From: Candidula unifasciata
Lineage: Eukaryota; Mollusca; Gastropoda; Stylommatophora; Geomitridae
DNA length: 64,000 nt
Direction: 5' to 3'
NCBI GenBank assembly: GCA_905116865.2
Contig: CAJHNH020001112.1
Coordinates: 1,089,673-1,153,672 of the forward strand
The position numbers were made by a program, and so were the translations under genes. Below are positions 34,522 to 45,494 of this stretch, piece after piece. The notes beneath the pieces are model-generated. The model did no database searches and had not been told where the DNA came from. It saw nothing but the letters and a program-made list of their open reading frames with translations. Each line of letters starts with the position of its first letter. Within the stretch, counting starts at the first letter, position 1.

Positions 34522-35261
34522 GTACTAGTTCAGCTGCTCACTCCTTTTTTTTATTTATCGCCTCCCTGTTTTCTCGTGACCCTGACCGCGATTGATGAGG
34601 GAGGGGGTGGGGAGTGCAGATGATATCTGTAACATGGTTATTTAGTCTAGAAATGCAAATCTGGATGTCGAAATATTTATTTTTAAAAATCTTGATTTTA
34701 GTAGTGACAAATCTATGGAACAGCTGGGAAAGTAAGTATGTGACGTTAGGCAAAGCTAGTTGCTACTAATGTGTGCATTCAATAGAAACTCTAATTCGGG
34801 GTAAAGCAAATTGCAAAAGAAAGTAGTTACATGATAAAGGTGAATACAGAAGAAGCAGACTTATCAAAACAATCAAAAATAATGAATCCCCGAGGAGCAA
34901 TATTTCAGAAAGTATGTCTATTATGTAATATTGGGTTATGTTATTTGTGGACTGACTGTTCGTTGCAGTGCGGCAGGGAACATTTCTGTAAAGTTCAGCT
35001 TCCGCTGCAAGTACCTATCAATTCTTCAAAATGAACTAAAATAATAATAATACTGTAAGATAAATACCCAGTTGGTATTAGTAAAGATCTTGCCACAGAG
35101 ATACGTCATTTTCTATCAGAACATGAAGCAAATTTTAGGGAGAAGGCCAATTTCCCATCGGAACTACTAAATTGCTTGACAACATACATAAAGCTAAAAG
35201 GATTTATTCCAAATATATGTGTCTGCCTCCTTATTCTTTTAGCAATGGCAGCACCGTCGCC
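34522..35261. other. No recognisable gene
   Basis: AT-rich spacer between the 53-bp and 35-bp satellites. The frames of 67-71 codons here lack motifs. Confidence 0.4.
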
Positions 35262-36684
35262 CTAGCAGAGCGTTCATTTAGCAAACTAAGCTCCCCCCGC
35301 AGAGCGTTCATTTATCAAACTAAACTCGCCTCCGCAGAGCGTGAATTTAACAAACTAAACTCGCCCCCGCAGAGCGTTAATTTAGCAAACTAAACTTGCC
35401 CCCGCAGAGAGTTAATTGAGCAAACTAAACTCGCCCCCGCAGAGCGTTCATTTATCAAACTAAACTTGCCCCGCAGAGCGTTCATTTAGCAAACTAAACT
35501 CGCCCCCGCAGAGCGTTAATTTAGCAAACCTAACTCGCCCCCGCAGAGCGTTAATTAAGCAAACTAAACTTGCCCTTGCAAAGCGTTCATTTAGCAAACT
35601 AAACTTGCCCCGCAGAGCATTCATTTAGCAAACTAAACTTGCCCTTGCAGAGCATTCATTTAGCAAACTAAAATTGCCCCGCACAGCGTTCATTTAGCAA
35701 ACTAAACCTGCCCTTGCAAAGCGTTCATTTAGCAAACTAAACTCGCACCTGCAAAGCGTTCATTTAGCAAACTAAACTTGCCCTTGCAGATCGTTCATTT
35801 AGCAAACTAAACTCACCCCCGCAGAGCATTTATTTAGCAAACTAACCTTGCCCTTGCATGGCGTTCATTTAGCAAACTATTCTTGCCCTTGCAGAGCGTT
35901 CATTTAGCAAACTAAACTTCCCCCGCAGAGCGTTCATTTATCAAACTCAACTCGCCCCCGCAGAGCGTTCATTTAGCAAACTAAACTCGCCTCCGCAGAG
36001 CGTTAATTTAGCAAACTAAACTCGCCCCCGCAGAGCGTTAATTAGGCAAACTAAACTTGCCCCCGCAGAGCGTTAATTTAGCAAACTAAACTTGCCCCCG
36101 CAGCACGTTTATTTAGCAAACTAAACTAACCCCCGCAGCACGTTCATTTAGCAAACTAAACTTTCCCCGCAGAGCGTTCATTTAGCAAACTAAACTCGCC
36201 CCCGCAGAGCGTTCATTTAGCAAACTAAACTTGCCCCCGCAGAGCGTTTATTTAGGAAACTAAACTCACCCCCACAGAGCGTTCATTTAGCAAACTAAAC
36301 TCGCCCCCGCAGAGCGTTTATTTAGCAAACTAAACTTGCCCCGCAGAGCGTTCATTTAGCAAACTAAACTTGCCCCCGCAGAGCGTTCATTTAGCAAACA
36401 ACTTGCCCCGCAGAGCGTTTATTTAGCAAACTAAACTTGCCCCCCCCCCCCTAGCACGTTCATTTAGCAAACTAAACTTGCCCCGCAGAGCGTTCATTTA
36501 GCAATCTAAACTTGCCCCGCAGAGCGTTTATTTAGCAAACTAAACTTGCCTCGCAGCACGTTCATTTAGCAAACTAAACTTGCCCCGCAGAGCGTTCATT
36601 TAGCATACTAAACTTGCACCGCAGAGCGTTCATTTAGCAAACTAAACTCACCCCCACAGAGCGTTCATTTAGCAAACTCAACTG
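35262..36684. repeat. 35-bp satellite, about 41 units
   Basis: Units contain GCAGAGCGTTCATTTAGC and AAACTAAACTCGCC. Unit length is 34 or 35 depending on the number of C residues. There are many single-base variants (TTCATTTAGC/TTAATTTAGC, CTTGCC/CTCGCC). There are no unique spacers between units, so this is not a CRISPR-type array. Confidence 0.95.
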
Positions 36685-36689
36685 GCTAA

Positions 36690-37115
36690 TAAATTATCCC
36701 TGATCGACTATCACAAGGGCGACAGCAGATTTGGCAAGGCTCAGTGTTAAATCTGATCTTGCGAAAAACAGTGGATTTAAATAACGTGGTTATGTTTTTG
36801 CCAAGACAAAGGCTAGTAAAGCAGCTGTGCTTAGCAGAAATAAAAGCCATTATATCCTGACTATAATCACTATCATGAACTTGTAATAAATGTAGCATTA
36901 AATTCACTGCTTATGTATATTGGTTCATGATTATTTATATACTAATGTGTAATATTTTTCCTCTGATCTTTTACACAATTACCTGTCCTCTTTTTAATAT
37001 ATTTGCAAGTTATTTTTTATTAAAACTGGTAATAAAACATGAAGTGTTCTGATATTACTGATTTATGTAGCCATGCCTAGATGAGACGGCCAAAATTTAT
37101 CTTGTTTCAGGACTT
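36690..37115. other. No recognisable gene
   Basis: AT-rich DNA with no gene or repeat that I can identify. Confidence 0.4.
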
Positions 37116-37127
37116 AAAAATCCTCTC

Positions 37128-37359
37128 TATGCAATATACTTCCCGTCCTTTTTAGGATGACATTTTTCGTTATTTGAAGCCCTGCTCTGGCTCTTGCCAG
37201 GGGCCGCAATATAGCCTGGCTATAAATATGGCCAGGAGGCTGAACTCGGTTTCTGGGACCTCTCCACGGTGATCCTCATTCGCATGGTTGCACATTATGT
37301 CATCGGGTGTTTATAGCTTGTGTGATGTCCTGGTGGGGCAGAAAATCAGTCAGTCAGTC
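37128..37359 (+). mobile_element. SINE-D copy, near full length, with (CAGT)n tail
   Basis: It contains CCGTCCTTTTTAGGATGACA, TCGTTATTTGAAGCCCTG, GGGCCGCAATATAGCCTGG, CGGTTTCTGGGACCTCTCC, GTGATGTCCTGGTGGGGC and a CAGTCAGTCAGT tail. TAAAAATCCTCTC at the left and TAAAATCATCTC at the right look like a diverged target-site duplication. Confidence 0.85.
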
Positions 37360-37607
37360 TAAAATCATCTCGGCCGAACTGCGTGGTCACCTGATTTTTT
37401 TTTTTTTTTTTTGCTATCAAACTTGTAATGTAACGTTCTACTTCCAGACAAATGATTATAAGTCGACGCCAATGGACAAACCCGACTGCATAACCAGAAC
37501 ACCCGAACAGTTATCTTTGGCATCTCAATTGCTTTTCCTGTTGGAAAGTCCAGAATTTTACAGTCACTGTTAGCTCTCGGGGATCTTGCATGGTCCCACA
37601 GGGTCTA

Positions 37608-37655
37608 CTAGGAGGAGGAGGAGGAGGAGGAGGAGAAGGAGGAGGAGACAGAGGA
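37608..37655. repeat. (GGA)n microsatellite
   Basis: Imperfect GGA/GGAGAA repeats. Confidence 0.9.
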
Positions 37656-37689
37656 TAAAGATGAGTAGGAGGATTTGACAAAGATTCTT

Positions 37690-38132
37690 CTTTTTCTTTG
37701 CCTTTGGTTTCGTATGCTCAGATCAGACCATCAGCTGGGCTACCTCTATGAACTTACATGTCAGTAGCAGGTCCTTCATGGTTCCCCATAACTTGCTCTG
37801 CACACTTTGCTCTTCAGGCCATGTGTCTTTTCGTAGCTGTATGTAGAGTTGGCAGATCTGCAGAATGTGCTCAGGTGTCTGTGGTCCTGTTTTGTGTATA
37901 CTGTACAATCTTTATTTTATGCATCTGGTAGTTGAGCCTGCAGTGTCTTGTTCGTTGACGGAAAATTGTTTATGTTGCTTTCTGTTGAGTTTGCTGATGG
38001 GGTCTTGTGGATGTTTACTGTTATTTGGTCTCCCCACAATTCCTTGTATTTTCATTTTATAAGGGTTCTGATTTCTGGAAACGACAATGGATGGGTGTGT
38101 TGTTTCTCCTTTCTTCCATTTTTAGCAAGTCT
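37690..38132 (-). mobile_element. RNase H-type LINE, C-terminal part
   Basis: Minus-strand translation gives ADRLAKNGRKE (RNase H end), SLSFPEIRTLIKW, then TGPQTPEHILQICQLYIQLR and KLWGTMKDLLLT. This is the conserved C-terminal region of RNase H-bearing non-LTR elements. It is the 3' continuation of 38692-39280, from which it is separated by another LINE. Confidence 0.8.
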
Positions 38133-38143
38133 GTCTGCTAACT

Positions 38144-38680
38144 GGAAATAAAGCATACTATGGCCTTCAACATCTGCTAAAGTCAAAGTGTCTCTCTTGC
38201 AACACCAAGATCAAAATATATAAAACGTTGATAAGACCAGTCGTGTTATATGGCTCTAAAACTTGGAGCACAACTGAAAGCGATGAAGCCTTATTACAGG
38301 TTTTCGAAAACAGAGTCTTACGACGAATCTTTAAACCCTTCAAAGATGCAAACAGCGGGAATGAAGCTTGAGAAGCAACAACGATATTCATGATATGTTT
38401 AAATCACCACTGATCACGAGCATCATGGAAGCTAATAGACTGAACTGGTTGGGACACATTGAAAGAATGTCAGATGACAGAGAAGTAAAAACTACATACA
38501 TCAGGGAGATCACTGGTCGTAGACCACGAGGGAGACCAAGAAGAAGAGGGAGACATAATATCCAGACAGACCTGCAAACACTTGGTGTTACCAACTGGAA
38601 AGAGAAGGCCAACCATAGAGATGAGCGGATGATATCTGCAGCAATGAACCTCAAGGGCTCGGAATGCTGAAGAAGTAGAA
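38144..38680 (+). mobile_element. RTE-like LINE 3' fragment inserted in an RNase H LINE
   Basis: It encodes pieces LLKSKCLSCNTKIKIYKTLI, RPVVLYGSKTW, NRLNWLGHIERMSDDREVKT, RRPRGRPRRRGRHNIQTDLQ and GVTNWKEKA. It ends CTCGGAATGCTGAAGAAG. The same element, slightly longer, is at 45495-46139. GTCT(G/A)CTAACT flanks it at 38133-38143 and 38681-38691. Removing the insert rejoins the RNase H reading frame of the host element, so orientation and boundaries are firm. Confidence 0.9.
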
Positions 38681-38691
38681 GTCTACTAACT

Positions 38692-39280
38692 CATTTCCTG
38701 GTGTGCCGCAGTGAGCCGGTTAACCTGGCGGGTCAGTTCTCTTTCCATGTTGCCTCGTGGATCCCTCAGAGACGCCTGGATGAATGACATGCAGTCACAA
38801 AGGAAAACAGTTCTGCTGTTTTTAATTTTTCTTTCCTTAAGCGCTTTGGTTGAATCAATAATTGCTTGCTGCTCTACTCCAAAGTTTGTTGGGAGTTTTC
38901 CTGAGGCGCGTGACATTTCTACTGTAGTCCCATCTTGAAGCATGATGACCGACCCAGATCATCCATTTTTCCCCCTTGCTTTCTCAAATGATCCATCGTT
39001 GTATACATGTGTCCATTTGGGTTTTGGATAACAGTTGTAGACATGTTCATGGGTCTTTGTATGCAGTACTAGGTCACATTCTTCCGCCTTTCTGTCTATG
39101 CATGGAATTGTTGTTGTGACTGTATTACGGCTGTAGGTCTATGCAGTATGCCTAGATCATTTCCCATGTAGAAAGGATGTCACTGTTTTTGGTGTAGCAG
39201 TTTTGATAGATGGTGAAAGCTTTGTCTTTTCAGTCGGATTAAAAAAACAATTTTGTTTTTTGTTTTGCGGAGATAAACAA
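38692..39280 (-). mobile_element. RNase H-type LINE, RNase H N-terminal part
   Basis: Minus-strand translation gives VYNDGSFEKARGK (first catalytic Asp), FGVEQQAIIDSTKALKE (Glu region), FLCDCMSFIQASL (second Asp) and PAHCGTPGNE (His loop). Frameshifts and stops break the frame, for example between NDGS and the Glu region. Together with 37690-38132 it forms one dead element. The RT domain is not visible upstream. Confidence 0.8.
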
Positions 39281-39316
39281 GAAAATTAGAAATAGAAAAA
39301 ATACGCTGAAAAAGGC

Positions 39317-39337
39317 GGGGGTGGGGGGGGGGGTTGG

Positions 39338-39412
<75 letters not shown>
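39317..39412. repeat. G-run followed by (GA)n
   Basis: G-rich run at 39317-39340 followed by perfect (GA)n to 39412. Confidence 0.97.
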
Positions 39413-39417
<5 letters not shown>

Positions 39418-39746
39418 AACAGAGGAGAGGTTTAAAACAAACAACAAAGCTGGAGAAAAATGAACAGAAGAAGCTTAAGTAGCAGCAGATACAGCAGTAT
39501 TAATAGTATTAATATTATTCCTATCTAGAATTAGTAGTAGTATAGCATCGTGGTAGTGGTTGTAGTAGCAACAGCAACAACAACATTAAATGAGACGGGA
39601 AATAAAAAATGTCATAAGAGCACAACTAATAATATGGCACATATTGCCCTTGTGTGTCATTTCAATAAATAATGGATATCTGGTGACCAGTGCCATTACT
39701 CAGTCTGCGTCTTGTTACAATATGCCATCAATTTACCATGTACTAG
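39413..39746. other. No recognisable gene
   Basis: A short AAT/AGT- and AAC-rich low-complexity region, no gene seen. Confidence 0.4.
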
Positions 39747-39756
39747 TTGGCCTAAT

Positions 39757-40018
39757 AGTAAAGTCAAGGACTCTTTTCCACGCCTTTAGGCGTATAGGGC
39801 TAGAGCTATATTTTATAGACCAATCGGCACAAGATGGGTGATGTGGTCGGATCATACCGGCCGCCTCTACTTCCCGGGACTGCACCCGGTACCCACTCGA
39901 GGCTGGGTCGATCTGGGAGACAAGGTCATTTTTTTAAAAGTCTGGCCTCGCCAAGGAGCGAACCCACGACTTTCTGATCCGCGGCGAGCGTCTAGCGCTC
40001 CGCCACGGGACTCCCTAA
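39757..40018 (-). mobile_element. SINE-H copy with 10-bp target-site duplication
   Basis: TTGGCCTAAT flanks it at 39747-39756 and 40019-40028. The minus-strand tRNA-like head at the right end has A-box-like GTGGCGGAGCGCTAG and B-box-like GGGTTCGCTCC. Other copies lie at 48042, 60969 and 61474. Confidence 0.88.
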
Positions 40019-40028
40019 TTGGCCTAAT

Positions 40029-40573
40029 GACTGCAATTAATCAAGCGAAGTTTTCAGACAGCTGAAATAAATGAAGCGATAACATATTTAAATATTTATT
40101 TAAAACTAACCCGCCATTCATTATATTTACTGAATGAAGCGAAAAGAACGACGCGCCCAGAAACGAGAATTATTCCAATATAGCTCTGTCATATTGGGGT
40201 GGCACCGTGGTATTTTGTTGTTGTTGTGCTTTTTCACTTTACAAGTTTGAATGATAAAGTCCATAGGATCGACTTCATTACATCCACTTGGATCCCACAT
40301 TGTTCGGTCTCTGCGTATAACGACGAGCTGCCTGCCTAGAAACGTAGAACCTCTGACAATCCCCTGGTGTTTCGGTAAAAACTACCATAGTGAACCTGTC
40401 GACGCAGCCGTTTTCTTTAACGTTTTATTTAACGTTTTCTTTAACGGCTTGACCCATGTTGCCAATGAGACCCTAAAAGACTCTACTTTCGATAATATAT
40501 TGTTTTTTCTTCGTGTTCTAGTTCTTTTTCTTCTTGTTCTTGTTATTGTATTTGCTCTTGTTCTTGTTCTTGA
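40029..40573. other. No recognisable gene
   Basis: The T-rich end merges into the (TTC)n tract. A weak CTTTAACGTTTTATTTAACG near-repeat is at 40416-40447. No coding evidence. Confidence 0.4.
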
Positions 40574-40727
40574 TCTTCTTCTTCTTCTTCTCCTCCTCCT
40601 CCCCCTTCTTCTTCTTCTTCTTCTTCTTCTTCTTCTTCTTCTTCTTCTTCTTCTTCTTCTTCTTCTTCTTCTTCTTCTTCTTCTTTTTCTTCTTCTTCTT
40701 TTTCTTCTTCTTCTTCTTCTCCTTCTT
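40574..40727. repeat. (TTC)n microsatellite
   Basis: About 150 bp of near-pure TTC. Unlike the tracts at 55.5 and 61.9 kb, I cannot see a SINE-B 3' end at its border. Poly-Leu, Phe, Ser and Glu frames are artefacts. Confidence 0.97.
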
Positions 40728-40889
40728 GACCTTTTGTGGTCATCGGAAGATGTAATTGTTTTGTTGGCGTTTGCAACAAGTGTTGCGATATTTGCGCCTT
40801 TCGGCCGACACCTACGACTGATGCAGGCTTTTGTTGTCCGAATTAGTCAACCGTATTGAATAATGTGTTCGACCAAATAATTGTGGATA

Positions 40890-42130
40890 TTGTCACATCT
40901 TGTGTTTTGTCGTGGATGTTGCCAAGTCGAGGATATTGTTATGCCCTGGATGATATGACGTGGCTGTTGACATGTCGTGGTTGTTGTAATGTCATGGTTG
41001 TTGTCAGGTCATGGATCTTGTCATATCGTGATTGTTGTCATGTCATAGTTGCTGTCATGCTGTAGATGCTGTCGTTTCATGGATTTTGTTTTGTCATTGT
41101 GGTTGTTATGTCGTGGATATTGTCACGTCATTATTGTTTTTCTGTCTTTTATGTTGTCATGTCGTTTATGATGTCATGTCGTTTATGTTATTATGTCGTT
41201 TATGTTGTCATGTCGTTTATGTTGTCATGTCATTTATGTTGTCATGTCGAGGATGTTGTCATGTTGTGGATGTTGTCATGTTATTTATGTTATCGTGTCG
41301 TGGATGTTGTCATGTTGTTTATGTTGTCATGTTGTTTATGTTATCATGTCGTGGATGTTATCATGTTGTTTATGTTATCATGTTGTTTATGTTCTCATGT
41401 CGAGGATGTTCTCATGTCGAGGATGTTCTCATGTCGAGGATGTTCTCATGTCGTGGATGTTGTCATGTCGTTTATTTTATCATGTCGTTCATGTTGTTAT
41501 GTCGTTTATGTTGTCATGTCGTGAATATTGTCATATCGTGGATATTGTCAGGTCGTGGATATTGTCAGGTCATGGATATTGTTATATCGTGGATATTGTC
41601 AGGTCGTGAATATTGTCATATCGTGGATATTGTCAGGTCGTGGATATTGTCAGGTCGTGGATATTGTCATATCGTGGATATTGTCAGGTCGTGGATATTG
41701 TTATGTCGTGGAAATTGTCTTGTTGTGGATATTGTCTTGTCTTGGATGTTGTCATGTCGTTTATGTTATCATCTCGTTTATGTTGTCATGTCGAGGATGT
41801 TGTCATGTCGTTTATTATATCATGTCGTTCATGTTGTTATGTCGTTTATTTTATCATGTCGTTCATGTTGTTATGTCGTTTATTTTATCATGTCGTTCAT
41901 GTTGTCATGTCGTTTATTTTATCATGTCGTTTATGTTGTTATGTCGTTTATTTTATCATGTCGTTCATGTTGTCATGTCGTTTATTTTATCATGTCGTTC
42001 ATGTTGTTATGTCGTTTATTTTGTCATGTAGTGGATGATGTCATATCGATGATGTTGTCAAGTCGAGGATGTTGTCATGTCGAGGATGTCTTCATGTCGT
42101 GGATATTCTCATGTCGTGGATATTATTATG
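40890..42130. repeat. 17-bp satellite, about 73 units
   Basis: The unit is close to TTGTCATGTCGTGGATA, with variable last bases (TTTATG, AGGATG, GAATAT). All three plus-strand frames stay open for long stretches, up to 384 codons, because the 17-bp unit walks through every frame and no stop occurs in common variants. I therefore do not call a gene. Confidence 0.95.
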
Positions 42131-42475
42131 GATATTACTTTTTAGTTATTCTGATTACTCCTTGTTTACTTTCAACATTTTATTAGGAAATACTGTCTTG
42201 ACTTAACTCTAATGTTGGGATGTCCCTAAATCATGCGTGATGTGGTGGCTTAACAGAAAAGAACCTCTATTTTGCTATAATTTCAAACCAGCACTGTTGC
42301 ATGAATCTGAGATACAGAGATTTATTAAAACTTTTACTCTCAAACTACAGACGTTACTTTATTTCTGTCCACTAATAAAAGTAGGCGCGTGTGAAAGACA
42401 TGGAAAAGAGGTATGATAACCACCAAGGCTCTGTACACATTGTGTAAACTTGATAATATTATTACTCGAATCTCC
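42131..42475. other. No recognisable gene
   Basis: No gene or known repeat identified. Confidence 0.4.
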
Positions 42476-42477
42476 AT

Positions 42478-42620
42478 GCATTTGATTTAATTTGATTTGA
42501 TTCACGAACTGACATCACAGTACTCGGGCATTCCCATAAGCGCTCCGTCCCAATCTTCAGCAGCCAGGGAAGAGTTCCGACACTAATGGTGCCAGTAGCA
42601 AAAAAAAAAAAAAAAAAATG
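42478..42620 (-). mobile_element. RNase H-type LINE 3' end with (AATCAA)n tail
   Basis: Minus-strand translation gives GTLPWLLKIGTERLWECP, homologous to the C-terminal end of the element at 58503-60720. Its 3' tail is TTGATT repeats (plus strand) at 42478-42502, and an A-run at 42600-42618 lies at the 5' side. Confidence 0.7.
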
Positions 42621-42999
42621 GAATGCTTCACAAATGTGCGTGTCCCTGCATTTGAAATCAAAATACCAAAGAAAAAGGAGACAAAATAATAACGGGGAGA
42701 AAATAATTTGAAAACGGAGATGAAGAGAATGTGGAAGACACAGAGTAAGCTGCATGAGATGGGAAAGGATTAGATGAAAAGACCTAAAACGAAGCTGAGA
42801 CGAAGAAGGTTAGAAAACCTTTCGTGGGTTCTGCATTTCGGTAATCCAGTCTACACTTGTAATATACCCCTAGTACTTCTAATGTGCCTGCTGTAGAAGG
42901 GCGTTGGCATGTTGTGGTGTGGTTTAGCGCTAAATTCTAATGTTTGCGCCTTTCGGTCCAAAGCATCCATCTCAGCAAATTCCTAATTATTAGCCCTTT
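42621..42999. other. No recognisable gene
   Basis: Nothing identified here. Confidence 0.35.
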
Positions 43000-43200
43000 A
43001 CTTTCGGTTTGCAAGAAGCAGTAAGTCACCGCAGTGTGGCAGACAGACACATGTATTGTCTTGTACATAAGCGAAATGTTGTGGATATTCGTCCACATCT
43101 GGACCTCGTTCTTGATGTAGAACTTGAATTGTGAGTGCACATCCATTTAACAGATCTGGCTTATTTGTAGTAGACACCTCGTTCCTTGCCGTTCAGGTAA
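43000..43200 (-). mobile_element. SINE-B fragment
   Basis: It matches the family by TATTCGTCCACATCTGGAC, GAGTGCACATCC, CAGATCTGGCTTATTTGTA and CGTTCCTTGCC. The 3' terminal GCCGGCGAACGC block and its tail are absent. Confidence 0.65.
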
Positions 43201-43555
43201 AAGAAAAAGGCAGGCCCTCAATTTAAAATGAGATAACAGCAAAATAAAGTTTTCTTAAAGTAATTCAAGGGACGAAAGAGTATAAACACTTTAAGGGATA
43301 CATCACAGATGAATGTTAACTTTAAGTGATTGTGGAGGTAATTATCACAAAAGCGCATAAACCTCACCCCAATATCACTTTTAAAATATGCAATTTGGCA
43401 GTAATGATGTCTGCAAATAAACTTATTCGGTGACCGTTTAGAAGGAAGGAGTTAGTAGTTTACTAAAAATATACAAACAAGCAGATATACGAACACACGT
43501 ATTTTCAATTCAATTGTATACATAGCCATACCTCCAGATCCTTAAATCACTCTTT
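43201..43555. other. No recognisable gene
   Basis: AT-rich, nothing identified. Confidence 0.4.
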
Positions 43556-43561
43556 AATTCT

Positions 43562-43790
43562 ACTTCCCGTCCTTTTTAGGATAACATTTTTCGTTATTTG
43601 AAGCTCTACTCTGGAGTTTGCCAGGGGCCGCAGTATAGCCTGGTCATAAATATGACCTAACGGCTCAACGCGGTTTCTGGGACCTCTCCAAAGGTGATCC
43701 TCATCCACATGGTGGCACATTGTGTCATCGGGTGTTTATCGCTTATGTGATGTCCTAGTGGGGTAGAAAATCAGTCAGTCAGTCAATTAC
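43562..43790 (+). mobile_element. SINE-D copy with (CAGT)n tail
   Basis: Closely resembles 37128-37359 throughout, beginning CTTCCCGTCCTTTTTAGGAT and ending in a CAGTCAGTCAGT tail. Confidence 0.87.
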
Positions 43791-43800
43791 TCTCCGCTCC

Positions 43801-43935
43801 CATGTGTGACGCAATTTTTCGTTTTTTAAACCCCACCTTGCACTAGCCAGGGGCCCTAATATAACCCAACAAATGGGCTGAAGAGGGATTTCTTTGAATC
43901 TCTCCACGGGTGATGCTGATCCGCATGATGGCGTG
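43801..43935 (+). mobile_element. SINE-D, diverged partial copy
   Basis: Adjacent to the previous copy. It shares TTTTTCGTTTTTTAAACCCC, CCAGGGGCCCTAATATAACC and CTCTCCACGGGTGATGCTGA with the 10576 subtype. Confidence 0.65.
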
Positions 43936-44295
43936 CAATTTGTTGTTGTTGAGGTTTGTTGTCAAAATAAATGTATAATATTTAGTAATCAGTTACCGCT
44001 AAATGTCTGTTAACTATACTTTATTAAGTAATTTTTAATTATAATATCTCTGAAAGCGTATGTGTGTATGCTTGCATGTATGTGTTGACAGGCGATGGAT
44101 AATGCAAACAGTTAATAGTGCAGTTCTTTCTCAAAATGAATTGTTTTTGCAGCGTCAGCAGCGAAGGTATCAACTTTTGAATAGTGCCTTTCTAATCCTG
44201 AACTTCGTTTAAAGCTTATGAATAAAGCAGAGGCCACCCTTTGGGTGAGAAGTGATGACTAAATATACCACTCTTCAGACCTTAAAAGGTATATT
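43936..44295. other. No recognisable gene
   Basis: AT-rich, nothing identified. Confidence 0.4.
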
Positions 44296-44700
44296 TCAGG
44301 TTTCAGGTTTGAACAACAGATCAACATCATTGCACACGGGTGGTAACCCATAAGAGCTCCGTTTTTCTTCTAACTCAAGTCTGAGTCAAAAGAAGTTCAG
44401 TACAGTGCACAGGCTCTGTAGCACCGGCGAGGATCCTGAAATACTTTAGGTAGATTTTTAACTCCAAATTTTGCCCGGACAGCGCCGTTAGGCTACTCTT
44501 AATCTAATTCCAACTGCCAGGGGATTTTTCACGTGCGCAAAAATGCACACGAGCGTCCGATCTCACTTCCCAGAGACCAGGGGGAATTACTAGAAGTCCA
44601 AGTCCAGGTGAATAAATCCCAGCACTTACCGGGTATTGAACCCGGAACTTCTAGCACTCGAGGCAGGCGGACACCATGCCTTGAGACCACACAGCACCCT
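44296..44700 (-). mobile_element. SINE-E copy, near full length (about 400 bp)
   Basis: The minus-strand head at the right end has a B-box-like GGGTTCAATACCC (about 44633-44645). The body to the left shares GGTAACCCATAAGAGCTCCG, CGGCGAGGATCCTGAAATA and CGTGCGCAAAAATGCACACG with 21195-21540. It is followed by a C-run (44701-44726). It is long for a SINE, so a tRNA-derived element with a long body is likely. Confidence 0.8.
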
Positions 44701-44727
44701 CTCCCCCCTCCCCCCCCCCCCCCCCCG
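44701..44727. repeat. C-run
   Basis: Nearly pure C run (with one T) at the 5' side of SINE-E. Confidence 0.95.
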
Positions 44728-45222
44728 GCATATTTTAAAAGGATGGGGAGGGCTATTACAATTGGGATGTTCTCATTTTGAAGATAAATTCTCGTATTCA
44801 AGATACATTCGCACATAGAAGATACATTCTCGTACTCAAGATACATTCGCACATAAAAGAAAAATTCTCGTACTAAAGATAATTCTGTATGTTTAACAAC
44901 ACACGTCTGAGAAATATTTTATAAAGATACATTGTTTGTTTTTCCCCATACAAGACAAACTACATTGTTTTTTGTTTGTTTTTACAAACATTGAAATTCA
45001 AGAAGCGTATACATTATGCACGTTTTAGATTCAAAACATATTAAAAACGGATATCAAAGACCACGTGGGCTCTCTTTTATAATTTTCCAAATAAATAAGC
45101 ATGTAAATTATTGTCATCATCATCATCATCGTCGTCTCGTACACATTATAAATATTATATAACACGAAAAACGGTGTCTGTCTTTTATGCAGAACACATT
45201 TCTGATATCGTTGCTGATAAAA
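44728..45222. other. Short AT-rich repeats, no gene
   Basis: Contains several near-repeats of a TCTCGTACTCAAGATACATTC-like block between 44760 and 44890. A CAT/ATC repeat lies at 45111-45132. No gene seen. Confidence 0.5.
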
Positions 45223-45470
45223 GTCGGCGTTTGTGGGTTCGGCGTTACGAACTAGCCTCGTAATTCCAGGGTGTAGGATCCGATCCAAGCTGCTGGCGAT
45301 TTGACAGCATACCCCTTTGCGTTGGTTTCGTCAGTAATATCGAGAGTCGACAGTTTTGTAAGCAATGACAAACTACTGAACGTAAACTTATCTAGAAAAC
45401 CCACAGCAGAGGGGGAAAAAATGCTAGGGCTGGTTCTGCAACGTCCTGTAAACAAGGGACATGCAACAAT
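45223..45470 (+). mobile_element. SINE-A copy
   Basis: It carries GTCGGCGTTTGTGGGTTCG at the start, GGTGTAGGATCCGATCC (degenerate B-box), and the 3' block GGTTCTGCAACGTCCTGTAA. It is diverged, and a LINE fragment inserts a few bases beyond it. Confidence 0.75.
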
Positions 45471-45494
45471 TTTTTTTTCTGAACTGATCAAATA

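Noticed and set aside
35262..36684. CRISPR-like regular array
   Set aside because: Units are contiguous with no unique spacers, and the host is a eukaryote. It is a 35-bp satellite.
38368..38670. 100-codon basic protein (RRPRGRPRRRG)
   Set aside because: It is the C-terminal part of the inserted RTE-like LINE, found again at 45495-46139.
41032..42186. 384-codon plus-strand frame with Cys/Met/Val-rich repeats
   Set aside because: A 17-bp satellite with all three forward frames open. No splice signals and no independent coding evidence.
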